This document shows, piece after piece, positions 1 to 5,695 of a DNA stretch of 5,695 nt. Position 1 is the first letter of the stretch. Each line of letters opens with the position of its first letter. The position numbers were made by a program, and so were the translations under genes. Origin of the DNA: a candidate division CSSED10-310 bacterium (GTDB taxonomy: Bacteria > CSSED10-310 > JAFGDC01); NCBI GenBank assembly GCA_016932295.1, contig JAFGDC010000445.1:1-5695 (forward strand), read 5' to 3'. The notes below the pieces were generated by a model. It worked only from the letters and a program-made list of their open reading frames with translations. It was not told the DNA's origin and ran no database searches.

Positions 1-1430
1 ACCTGGAAATCATCCCGGTCATCAACAAGATCGATCTGCCTTCCGCCGATATCGAGCGCACTAAGTCCGAGATAGAAAGCGAACTGGGGCTGGATTCGGA
101 TGATGCCATCGCTTGCTCGGCCAAGGACGGGACAGGAGTCGTCGACATTTTCGAAGCCATCGTGCAGCGGATCCCACCGCCCAAGGGCGATCCAACCGCG
201 CCGCTTGCCGCCCTTATTTTCGATGCCCATTACGATCCTTTCCGGGGCGCCATCATCAGCTGCCGGATCATGCAAGGCTCCGTCAAACCGGGCGATCACA
301 TTCTTTTCATGGCCCTGGACACCACCTACAAGGTGGAGGAAGTGGGAGTCTTCCTGCTCGAACGCCATAAACGCGATCGCCTCGCCGCCGGTGAGGTGGG
401 GTATCTCATCGCCGGCATCAAAACGGTGAGCGGCACGCGCATCGGCGACACCATCACCCTCGCCGACAACCCGGTGCCGAAGATGTTGCCCGGTTTCAAG
501 GAAGTCAAACCGGTAGTGTTCTCTTCCATCTATCCCATGGAGGCTGCCGAATTCTCCGCCTTGGCCGACGCCATGGAACGCTACAAGCTCAACGATGCGT
601 CTCTCACATTCCAACGCGATTCCTCCATCGCCCTCGGCCAGGGATTCCGCTGCGGATTCCTCGGCCTTCTCCATCTGGAAATCTTCCAGCAACGCCTCGA
701 ACGGGAATTCGACCAGGCCGTGGTCATGACCTTCCCAAGCGTCGAATACCGGATCGGATTGAAGGACGGCGAGGAAATAACCATCAACAACCCGCAGTAC
801 TACCCGGACCCAGTGCAGATCGCGTACACCAAGGAACCGTACATCCGAGCCAGTATCCACTTACCGGAACGTTACATGGGCGCGGTGATGAAACTCTGTT
901 TGAGCCGACGCGGCGAAAACTCGCAATTCAAATATCCGCACCCCGGCCGAATCGAGGTCCTGTTCGATCTGCCGCTGGCCGAGGTGATCTACGATTTCTA
1001 CGACACCCTCAAGACCATCACACAAGGATACGGTTCATTCGATTACGAGATTATCGACTACCGCATAAGCGACCTCGTGAAAATGGACATCCTGGTGAAC
1101 GGAGAAAAAGTGGATGCCCTGTCCCTGATCATCCACCGGGAAAGCGCCAGGCCGAAAGGTTTGCAGGTGGTGGAACGGCTCAAGGAAGAAATTCCCAAGC
1201 ATCAGTTCAAAATCGCGATCCAGGGTGCCATAGGAGGCAAAATCATTTGCCGGGCGACAGTCAATGCATTTCGCAAGGATGTCACTGCCAAATGTTACGG
1301 CGGAGACATATCGCGCAAACGGAAATTGCTCGAGAAACAGGCGAAGGGCAAGAAGCGAATGAAGATGGTGGGACAGGTCATGATCCCCCAAAAAGCCTTC
1401 GTAGCGGTGCTCAAGACCGATGACGACTGA
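1..1430 (+). CDS. lepA: Elongation factor 4 (LepA), translational GTPase, 5'-truncated by the window edge
   Basis: LepA is a ribosome-associated GTPase related to EF-G that acts in the cytoplasm and can back-translocate stalled ribosomes or help in subunit biogenesis. The first complete codon is at position 3 and 475 residues are visible. The family is about 600 residues long, so roughly 120 N-terminal residues (P-loop, switch regions and DxxG motif) are missing. The fragment opens with the G4 motif NKIDLP (fragment residues 8-13), then G5 SAKDG (39-43), then beta-barrel domain II. The domain III signature GFRCGFLGLLHLEI is at about 214-227. The LepA-specific C-terminal domain ends in a basic stretch with RKRKLLEKQ and GKKRMK, followed by VMIPQKAFVAVLK and stop TGA at 1428-1430. 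That tail distinguishes it from EF-G and typA. No frameshift or odd residue is visible. It is probably co-transcribed with hemW downstream. Confidence 0.97.
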   Translation, partial: LEIIPVINKIDLPSADIERTKSEIESELGLDSDDAIACSAKDGTGVVDIFEAIVQRIPPPKGDPTAPLAALIFDAHYDPFRGAIISCRIMQGSVKPGDHILFMALDTTYKVEEVGVFLLERHKRDRLAAGEVGYLIAGIKTVSGTRIGDTITLADNPVPKMLPGFKEVKPVVFSSIYPMEAAEFSALADAMERYKLNDASLTFQRDSSIALGQGFRCGFLGLLHLEIFQQRLEREFDQAVVMTFPSVEYRIGLKDGEEITINNPQYYPDPVQIAYTKEPYIRASIHLPERYMGAVMKLCLSRRGENSQFKYPHPGRIEVLFDLPLAEVIYDFYDTLKTITQGYGSFDYEIIDYRISDLVKMDILVNGEKVDALSLIIHRESARPKGLQVVERLKEEIPKHQFKIAIQGAIGGKIICRATVNAFRKDVTAKCYGGDISRKRKLLEKQAKGKKRMKMVGQVMIPQKAFVAVLKTDDD

Positions 1431-1538
1431 TCCGGCGCAACGGTGGCAGGCCCGACTCACGTGCCGCTGGCGTCATCGGCACCAGGTATCGTGGAGTGGC
1501 CACCTGGAGTTGAATCGACGCCGCGGAAACCGCACGGC

Positions 1539-2648
1539 ATGATCCGGAGCGCCCCGGCCGGTCTGTACCTGCATGTACCATTCTGCAAAACCATCTGCCC
1601 TTACTGTGATTTTCACTCGATCACGGACACGAGCCATGTCCATGACTGGTGCGATGCCGTCCGGTTCGAACTGGCACGAATGCGGCATCGTTTTCCACCC
1701 TTCGATACGGTCTTTTTCGGCGGCGGCACCCCGTCCGCCATCGATCCCGCGTCTCTCTCGAGCGTGCTTGCATCCTTGCTGGATCAGAAGTTGACCGAAT
1801 GCACCATCGAACTCAACCCTGATGACGTGACAATTGAACAGGTGAGTCGCTATCTCGAAGCAGGGATCAACCGGCTCAGTCTCGGCGTGCAATCATTGAA
1901 CGATCGGGAACTGCGTTTTCTCGGACGCCGGCACGATGCAGCGCAGGCCATGCAGGCCATGGATATCTGCCGCGATGCCGGAGGCGCGAACCTTTCTGTG
2001 GATATCATGTTCGGACTGCCGGGGCAGCGGCTTGAGTCATGCCTCGCGACGCTGCGGGAAGTCCTCAGCCGCGCACCGGAACATATTTCCTGTTATCAGC
2101 TCACCATCGCCGAAGGCACACCCCTGCACGACATGATCGACGGCGGCAGCGTGCATGAACTGCCCGAGGATGACCAGTGCGCCATGTTCCTTGGTATATC
2201 GGAATACCTGAGGGACCACGGGTATGAACACTACGAAGTATCAAACTACTCTCTCGGTGACGAATACCGCTGCAGGCACAACCTCAAGTACTGGAGGCAT
2301 CAGCCGTATCTCGGACTGGGTCCGGCGGCACATTCGTTCCTCGGCATGGATCGCTGGTGGAACATCGCCGATGTACAGGAATACTGCTCGCGACTGAAAC
2401 GCGGCGGGGACGCAGTCGATACGCGGGAAACGCTGACCGCGGAGCAGCTTCGTCTCGAGCGCCTGGCGCTGGGATTCAGGACCGCCGAAGGCGTGGCGCT
2501 GGCCGACCTGACTGGCAGTGGAACCTGGCAGACAAGCCTGGAAAGAATGACTGCACACGGATTGCTCGTGCCGCGCGAGGACCGGCTCATCCCCACGGTG
2601 GAAGGCTATCTTCTTGCTGACCGTCTGGCACTGGAGTTCGCCTGTTAA
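1539..2648 (+). CDS. hemW: Radical SAM heme chaperone HemW (coproporphyrinogen III oxidase-like)
   Basis: HemW is a radical-SAM protein related to HemN. The family is now regarded as a heme chaperone that binds heme and delivers it to respiratory enzymes, rather than as a coproporphyrinogen dehydrogenase. With the ATG at 1539 the protein has 369 residues, close to the usual 375-380. The Fe4S4 motif CX3CX2C is C16, C20, C23, followed by DF and without the extra cysteine typical of true HemN. FGGGTPS (60-66) is the SAM-binding glycine motif. Also present are ELNPDD (91-96), NRLSLGVQS (111-119), the VDIMFGLPGQ strand (154-163) and HNLKYW (247-252), the HNxxYW heme-binding signature of HemW. The C-terminal part is the winged-helix-like HemN_C domain. 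The same frame is open back to a GTG at 1443, which would add 32 residues rich in Pro, Gly and Ser. I prefer 1539 because GLYLHVPFC then sits near the N-terminus as in relatives, although no strong ribosome binding site supports it. Confidence 0.93.
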   Translation: MIRSAPAGLYLHVPFCKTICPYCDFHSITDTSHVHDWCDAVRFELARMRHRFPPFDTVFFGGGTPSAIDPASLSSVLASLLDQKLTECTIELNPDDVTIEQVSRYLEAGINRLSLGVQSLNDRELRFLGRRHDAAQAMQAMDICRDAGGANLSVDIMFGLPGQRLESCLATLREVLSRAPEHISCYQLTIAEGTPLHDMIDGGSVHELPEDDQCAMFLGISEYLRDHGYEHYEVSNYSLGDEYRCRHNLKYWRHQPYLGLGPAAHSFLGMDRWWNIADVQEYCSRLKRGGDAVDTRETLTAEQLRLERLALGFRTAEGVALADLTGSGTWQTSLERMTAHGLLVPREDRLIPTVEGYLLADRLALEFAC

Positions 2649-2699
2649 GCTGATTGAACCCGGCGGGCGGTGTAGACCCTATCCCGAGATTCCCGAATC

Positions 2700-3026
2700 G
2701 TGAACCTGTATGATGCACTGCGGCTGAGTATTGATCCTCTCAACCAGACGGGACATGGATTCGCCATCTGCGGCGGACTGGATGCAGCCATCCACGGCTA
2801 CCCACGCTTCATAACAATACGAACTTCCTCGTAGGGTCCGATGAAGATGCGGTGAAAGCAGCCACGGATGTTTCAAACCGCGAACATGTCGCCTGACGTG
2901 ATCGATCTGCTTCTTCGCGAAGTTATTCAACTCTATGAACTGCGTGATACGGGGCGGTTGGGGAACGTGGCGCAAATGGCGGAGAGGCCGGCGGCTGCCA
3001 AGTTGCCGGAGAAAAATGCTGCATGA
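2700..3026 (+). pseudogene. Decayed remnant of a nucleotidyltransferase (AbiEii/antitoxin-like) module
   Basis: This stretch lies in the 468-base gap between hemW and the convergent minus-strand operon. From the GTG at 2700 the plus strand reads 44 residues to TAG at 2832-2834. The peptide contains FAICGGLDAAIHGYPRF (residues 21-37), which resembles the N-terminus of small nucleotidyltransferases of the Pol-beta superfamily (GG, then HGxPR, then a T-x-DID catalytic motif). The catalytic DxD that should follow HGYPRF is absent and a stop comes eight residues later. A short continuation in another frame (about 2834-2893, GSDEDAVKAATD) could be the frameshifted next segment. The original frame opens again at ATG 2886 for 46 residues (MSPDVIDLLLREVIQLYEL...) up to TGA 3024-3026. 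That may be the start of a partner gene or the C-terminal part of the same gene. A full-length gene would need about 150-200 codons, so most of it is deleted. The similarity is from memory of the family, so the call is moderate. Confidence 0.5.
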
Positions 3027-3071
3027 CGGGTATTTGGAATGGGGCTGCGGCGGGCCCGGGATTCCAAAGAT

Positions 3072-3090
3072 GCGGGCTTGTCAAACCCGC
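3072..3090 (-). terminator. GC-rich hairpin between convergent genes, possible terminator of the sigma operon
   Basis: GCGGG at 3072-3076 pairs with CCCGC at 3086-3090. Inside the 9-base interval, TT and AA can form two more pairs after one mismatch. It starts 27 bases beyond the stop codon of the anti-sigma gene on the minus strand. On that strand it is followed only by a weak T stretch (ATCTTT), so it is an imperfect intrinsic terminator. It could equally serve as a bidirectional stop or be a dispersed palindromic element. Confidence 0.4.
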
Positions 3091-3116
3091 GGTCCGTTCA
3101 AGGCCGTGATCCGTTG

Positions 3117-3923
3117 TCAGGCTTGCTCTTCCGATGATTCATGTGCGCCGGCGACAAGCAGTTCATTCATTTCCATGGCGAGATCCAGCAGATAGGCGGC
3201 GGGAACACGACCTTCGAGCATGATCCGTTTTTCGCCATGCCGCCAGGTCACTCCATGATGCATGATCCTTGCATCATCGCTGAAGACTTCGAAGTCTGTC
3301 ACGAGCTGTCCGCTGGTCATGAATTCGATGTGCAGCACCAGTACCTCGCCGAAGGGCGAAACGTAGGGCACGCACATCCCCTGACCGCCCCCGCCGGCGT
3401 GCTCGTCGCGCAACCAATACGGGCCATGGGATCGCAACGAGGCCGGCAGGGCGATGGCGGACTCGCCGGCCTGGAAAGCGACAAGCCGCTGGTCGCCGGC
3501 CCGGTACATCATCCCCGGATTCAGTTCATATGCATAACCTGCCAGGGATATGCATACATCGCCGGAGGATGTTGCCACCACCCGCACGTCACTGGGCGCG
3601 GGACTGGTCCCGCGTCCCGTCAGATACCCGATGATGACCACCAGTACGATGCCGGCGGCCACCGCTACGAGGCGCTTCTGCAACACCGCGCGCGATGCCT
3701 GGATTCGCGCGACGGCGCTCGACAGGCTTGCGTGTCCGGACTCCTGATCGAGCTTCGTCCCGGGGAGTCCCTCCAGCACCTCAGCCAGCTTTTCAAGACC
3801 GGCAGCATACCGCCGGCAGTCATCGCAATCCGCGAGATGCGCCCCGACCCACTTCGATTCCCGCATCGGCAATGTTCCATCCAGCCGCTGCTCAAGCAGT
3901 TCGCGAACCCGTTCACAGTTCAT
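3117..3923 (-). CDS. Membrane-anchored zinc-finger anti-sigma factor with extracytoplasmic sensor domain
   Basis: The protein has 268 residues and is probably an anti-sigma factor for the adjacent ECF sigma factor. Its N-terminus has the zinc-binding anti-sigma (ZAS, zf-HC2) pattern with C3, H29, C33 and C36 (HLADCDDC). This fold clamps the sigma factor in the cytoplasm. A linker follows, then one transmembrane helix at about 85-102 (LVAVAAGIVLVVIIGYL) preceded by K/R residues. The remaining 165 or so residues are predicted to be outside the membrane. They look beta-rich and hold two cysteines, C124 and C184, with a Gly-rich loop (176-180) before the second. I do not recognise this sensor domain. 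The ATG at 3923 has a strong Shine-Dalgarno AAGGAGG five bases upstream, inside the end of the sigma gene, and the two genes overlap by 11 bases. This fits coupled, stoichiometric synthesis. The signal and release mechanism cannot be read from the sequence. Confidence 0.85.
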   Translation of the reverse strand: MNCERVRELLEQRLDGTLPMRESKWVGAHLADCDDCRRYAAGLEKLAEVLEGLPGTKLDQESGHASLSSAVARIQASRAVLQKRLVAVAAGIVLVVIIGYLTGRGTSPAPSDVRVVATSSGDVCISLAGYAYELNPGMMYRAGDQRLVAFQAGESAIALPASLRSHGPYWLRDEHAGGGGQGMCVPYVSPFGEVLVLHIEFMTSGQLVTDFEVFSDDARIMHHGVTWRHGEKRIMLEGRVPAAYLLDLAMEMNELLVAGAHESSEEQA

Positions 3924-4434
3924 TCCGCCCTCCTTGCCCGAGATCCAGCAACAGCATCAACTCCCGTCTCGCCCGGCACAATCTCGACCGCACTGTCCCT
4001 TCGGCGATCCGCAGTTCATGAGCTATCTCCTTCGGCGTCAGACCTTCCAGGTGTCTCAACACCACCACTTCCCGCATGTGCCCAGGCAATTTCATCAGGG
4101 CTTCAATAATCACCTCCCTGGTAAGGCTCTCCTCGGCATCGCTCCCGCGCCCCTTATACCAGCATTCAGCGATCCGTGGTTCCACCTTCGACCGGTACAC
4201 TTCGAAGCGTCGCCAGCGCTCCCGCGCCATGTTGAGGCAAATGCGCCGCAGCCATGCGAGTTCCCTGGTTTCACCCCGGAACCACGGGATCGCCCGGAAC
4301 GCCCGGTAGAATGTCTCCTGCATCAGGTCCACAGCCTCGGCTTCGTTGAAGCCACAGAGCCGCATGGCCAGGGCATGAACAGCGCCGGCGTGCCGGTAGT
4401 ACATGCGCTCCATGCGCCCCTTATTTGCCGTCAT
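3913..4434 (-). CDS. ECF-type RNA polymerase sigma factor (sigma-70 family, RpoE-like)
   Basis: This 173-residue protein has the two-domain build of ECF sigma factors. Region 2 covers about residues 12-75, with EAVDLMQETFYRAFRAIPWF (33-52) for core binding and -10 recognition, and ETRELAWLRRICLN (55-68). Region 4 covers about 112-160, with LPGHMREVVVLRHLEGLT (116-133), then KEIAHELRIAEGTVRSRLCR (135-154), a helix-turn-helix for the -35 element. Region 3 and region 1.1 are absent, as expected. It recruits RNA polymerase to a specific set of envelope or stress promoters. The start at 4434 overlaps the upstream exported-protein gene by 14 bases. Internal ATGs at residues 8 and 11 are also plausible starts, because GGGG and GGAG lie just before them and many ECF factors begin at that point. 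The anti-sigma gene follows with an 11-base overlap. I cannot assign an ECF subgroup without an HMM search. Confidence 0.93.
   Translation of the reverse strand: MTANKGRMERMYYRHAGAVHALAMRLCGFNEAEAVDLMQETFYRAFRAIPWFRGETRELAWLRRICLNMARERWRRFEVYRSKVEPRIAECWYKGRGSDAEESLTREVIIEALMKLPGHMREVVVLRHLEGLTPKEIAHELRIAEGTVRSRLCRARRELMLLLDLGQGGRNEL
3929..3935 (-). promoter_or_regulatory. Ribosome binding site AAGGAGG of the anti-sigma gene
   Basis: On the minus strand AAGGAGG ends five bases before the ATG at 3923. It lies inside the last codons of the sigma gene. It fixes the anti-sigma start and supports translational coupling of the two overlapping genes. Confidence 0.75.
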
Positions 4435-5398
4435 CTCCGCCGTCTTGGTCCAGCCGCCGTTTCAGCTCCGATATCACCTCGTCGGCTCCCGTGCCGTACT
4501 GGTCAAGCAGGGACTTCATATCCTCCTTGCTCAATCCGGCGGTCCATTCCGCCACCGCCCGTATCCGCGGATCGGGATCGCGGGATGCCGGGCCGAGGAT
4601 CCGGGCACAGACCCCGAGGGTTTCCTTGTCCTTGTGGAAGCTCACGATTTCCGATGCAGCCAGCAGGATTTCAAGTTTCAGCGGATTGTAGTCGATCGTT
4701 TCATACACATCGGCCACCTGCCTGAAGGAATCACTGACCTTGGCCGGGTAGTTCATCCCCCCGCGCAGCGTGTCCCGCACGAACAACGGCAAGGCATCAA
4801 GGTAGGCGGTCTTTTCCGCCAGGAACCGTGCGCACAGGGCAGCGCGATCGGGGTCACCGCGGCTGATGGCGAGATCACCCAGGCCCTCCGCGCCCTCGCT
4901 GAGACAGGACATGGAGATCATATCCTGGATGATGGTGATGCCGGGCTCGTTCCACAACATCAGGCCGAGGACAAGACAGTGACCGTACCAATGTTCCGCG
5001 GTCGCGAAGTCTTTTTTCGCCAGGGCGGCATCGCCCAGCAGTCGGAACCGCTTAACGACCGATCGATACAACGACATCATGGGGATCATCTGTTCGTAAG
5101 GCGGTATGGCCATGGTCGCGGAATAGGGAAATTCGCATCGCCCGCATCCCAGGCCCTTCTCCACCAGCCGGAAGGCTTCGTCATCCTCATCGACGGGCCG
5201 CTCGATCTCTTTCCGATCATGATCCTTCAGAAACACTTTTTCCGCCGCCAGGAAATGATCCGCGGCATTGCCATCGCCTGTCAGCCTGGAGACAAACCCG
5301 CTGAGTCCCGTCACATCAGGCGGCTTGGGAATGTCGGCAGCCGCCACGGGGAAATGTATAACCGAAAGCAGAAACAACAACCAGAACAATCGTTTCAT
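4421..5398 (-). CDS. Exported helical-repeat protein of unknown function, first gene of the sigma operon
   Basis: The protein has 325 residues and I do not recognise a named family. It begins with a clear Sec signal peptide: KR, then a hydrophobic core at about residues 4-19, and a likely cut after AAA near residue 21. There is no lipobox cysteine, so it should be periplasmic or secreted. The mature part is mostly helical. A CxxC motif, GCGRCEFPY, sits at residues 84-92 (C85, C88). A TPR-like helix pair, LLGDAALAKKDFATAEHWYGH, starts near 120 and a similar one, LGDLAISRGDPDRAALCARFL, starts near 173. DPDPRIRAVAEWTAG (275-289) resembles a HEAT-type repeat. The tail is acidic (DQDGGDDGK). The start at 5398 is supported by AAGGAG five bases upstream. 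The gene overlaps the ECF sigma gene by 14 bases. It is likely a regulon member or an envelope component tied to the sigma/anti-sigma switch, but that is inferred from context only. Confidence 0.85.
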   Translation of the reverse strand: MKRLFWLLFLLSVIHFPVAAADIPKPPDVTGLSGFVSRLTGDGNAADHFLAAEKVFLKDHDRKEIERPVDEDDEAFRLVEKGLGCGRCEFPYSATMAIPPYEQMIPMMSLYRSVVKRFRLLGDAALAKKDFATAEHWYGHCLVLGLMLWNEPGITIIQDMISMSCLSEGAEGLGDLAISRGDPDRAALCARFLAEKTAYLDALPLFVRDTLRGGMNYPAKVSDSFRQVADVYETIDYNPLKLEILLAASEIVSFHKDKETLGVCARILGPASRDPDPRIRAVAEWTAGLSKEDMKSLLDQYGTGADEVISELKRRLDQDGGDDGK

Positions 5399-5403
5399 GT
5401 CAG

Positions 5404-5409
5404 CTCCTT
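5404..5409 (-). promoter_or_regulatory. Ribosome binding site AAGGAG of the exported-protein gene
   Basis: AAGGAG on the minus strand lies five bases before the ATG at 5398. It settles the start of the first gene of the operon and fits the signal peptide beginning directly at that codon. Confidence 0.75.
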
Positions 5410-5451
5410 TTCGTCACACATGATACGCAGCAGCAAAGCCAGTTGCCATGC

Positions 5452-5488
5452 CGGAGTGAACCGGCCCCGGTCACTGTGAACCACTCCG
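5452..5488. promoter_or_regulatory. Nested inverted repeat in the operon leader
   Basis: CGGAGTG (5452-5458) is a perfect inverted match to CACTCCG (5482-5488), with 23 bases between. A second hairpin nests across it: GTGA-A-CCG at 5456-5463 pairs with CGGTCAC at 5468-5474, leaving one bulged A. The near-palindrome TCACTGTGA follows at 5471-5479. The element is 54-90 bases upstream of the operon's first start codon. It could be an operator, or a leader hairpin if the transcript starts further upstream. No promoter elements could be placed with confidence. Confidence 0.4.
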
Positions 5489-5540
5489 CTCCATTCACAT
5501 GGTTAATGAACGAAATGCGGCGCTGTTCCCATCGAATTAC

Positions 5541-5570
5541 AGAGTGGGGTCGTACAGAGTGGGGTCGTAC
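5541..5570. repeat. 15-base tandem duplication
   Basis: AGAGTGGGGTCGTAC occurs twice back to back (5541-5555 and 5556-5570), with a further TAC before it, so the 15-base periodicity covers 33 bases. The second unit runs into the first 48-base direct repeat and shares its beginning. It looks like a slippage product, or a partial extra copy of the start of that repeat. Confidence 0.85.
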
Positions 5571-5607
5571 CCGGAATCTTGTAATCATCTCTGTGAAGCG
5601 CTGGCAC
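5560..5607. repeat. 48-base direct repeat, copy 1
   Basis: This 48-base stretch starts TGGGGTCGTACCC and ends AAGCGCTGGCAC. It is identical, base for base, to 5648-5695. GGGT-CGT-ACCC near its left end can form a small hairpin. No convincing gene covers it. It is either an intergenic repeat family (REP or MITE-like) or the first unit of an 88-base tandem array. Confidence 0.85.
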
Positions 5608-5647
5608 TCAAGGACGCACGTCGACAGCAACGAGCGCTCCTTCCGGA

Positions 5648-5695
5648 TGGGGTCGTACCCGGAATCTTGTAATCATCTCTGTGAAGCGCTGGCAC
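5648..5695. repeat. 48-base direct repeat, copy 2, reaching the window end
   Basis: This is identical to copy 1 and begins 88 bases after it, separated by 40 bases of unique sequence (5608-5647) that includes the palindrome GAGCGCTC at 5632-5639. The identity runs up to the last base of the window, so the true repeat may be longer and more copies may follow. Confidence 0.85.

Noticed and set aside
2679..2975. Minus-strand open frame of 98 codons in the hemW downstream gap
   Set aside because: No recognisable motif and no good ribosome binding site. The plus strand over the same bases shows a nucleotidyltransferase-like peptide, which explains the open antisense frame.
3141..4109. Long plus-strand open frame of 322 codons opposite the anti-sigma and sigma genes
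   Set aside because: It is antisense to two genes with clear domain signatures. Its product is rich in His, Pro, Arg and Gln without any recognisable motif, as expected from the opposite strand of GC-rich coding DNA.
4403..5479. Plus-strand open frame of 358 codons opposite the exported-protein gene
   Set aside because: The minus-strand gene has a signal peptide, an ideal ribosome binding site and operon context. The plus frame has none of these and a composition typical of an antisense shadow.
5500..5530. ECF-type promoter from GGAAC (minus strand 5525-5529)
   Set aside because: GGAAC resembles an ECF -35 element, but the nearest CGTT is only 12 bases away and nothing like a -10 lies at the usual 16-17 base spacing, so autoregulation cannot be claimed from it.
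5400..5630. Minus-strand 76-codon frame upstream of the operon
   Set aside because: It includes the 15-base tandem repeat as RPHSV twice and part of the 48-base repeat, has Cys/Arg-rich random composition, and lies where the promoter and leader should be.
5560..5695. CRISPR array (48-base repeats with a 40-base spacer)
   Set aside because: Only one full spacer is visible, the repeat is longer than usual CRISPR repeats, part of it recurs as a 15-base tandem, and no cas gene is in the window. It would need sequence beyond the right end to revive the idea.

Overview
The window is GC-rich bacterial chromosomal DNA with ordinary housekeeping genes at the left end and an accessory-looking regulatory locus at the right. 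Genes are dense, lie on both strands, and use GTG and ATG starts with Shine-Dalgarno sequences. The lepA-hemW order occurs in several phyla, so it does not fix the lineage. The combination of an ECF sigma factor, a zinc-finger anti-sigma factor and a poorly recognisable exported helical protein reminds me of PVC-group or related environmental bacteria, but that is a guess.

Left part, plus strand. Positions 1-1430 hold the C-terminal four fifths of the translation GTPase LepA (EF4), cut by the window edge just before the NKID motif. It is followed by hemW (1539-2648), a radical-SAM protein related to coproporphyrinogen III dehydrogenase that carries the heme-chaperone motif HNxxYW. The two genes are probably co-transcribed.

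Middle, 2649-3116. No intact gene is visible. The plus strand carries two short open stretches in the same frame (2700-2834 and 2886-3026). They read like the beginning of a nucleotidyltransferase of the antitoxin/AbiEii-like type and the beginning of a small partner or a C-terminal piece. I interpret this as a decayed remnant. A GC-rich hairpin at 3072-3090 lies between the convergent transcription units.

Right part, minus strand. A tightly packed three-gene operon reads leftward: a 325-residue exported protein with a signal peptide and a CGRC motif (5398-4421), an ECF sigma factor (4434-3913) and a membrane-anchored zinc-finger anti-sigma factor (3923-3117). Consecutive genes overlap by 14 and 11 bases, which suggests translational coupling. 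The likely logic is that the anti-sigma factor holds the sigma factor at the membrane until an envelope signal releases it. The exported protein would be a target, or part of the sensing arm.

Far right, 5399-5695. No convincing gene is present. This upstream region holds a strong ribosome binding site for the operon, a nested inverted repeat (5452-5488), a 15-base tandem duplication (5541-5570) and two identical 48-base direct repeats spaced 88 bases apart (5560-5607 and 5648-5695). The last repeat runs exactly to the window end, so the array may continue outside.
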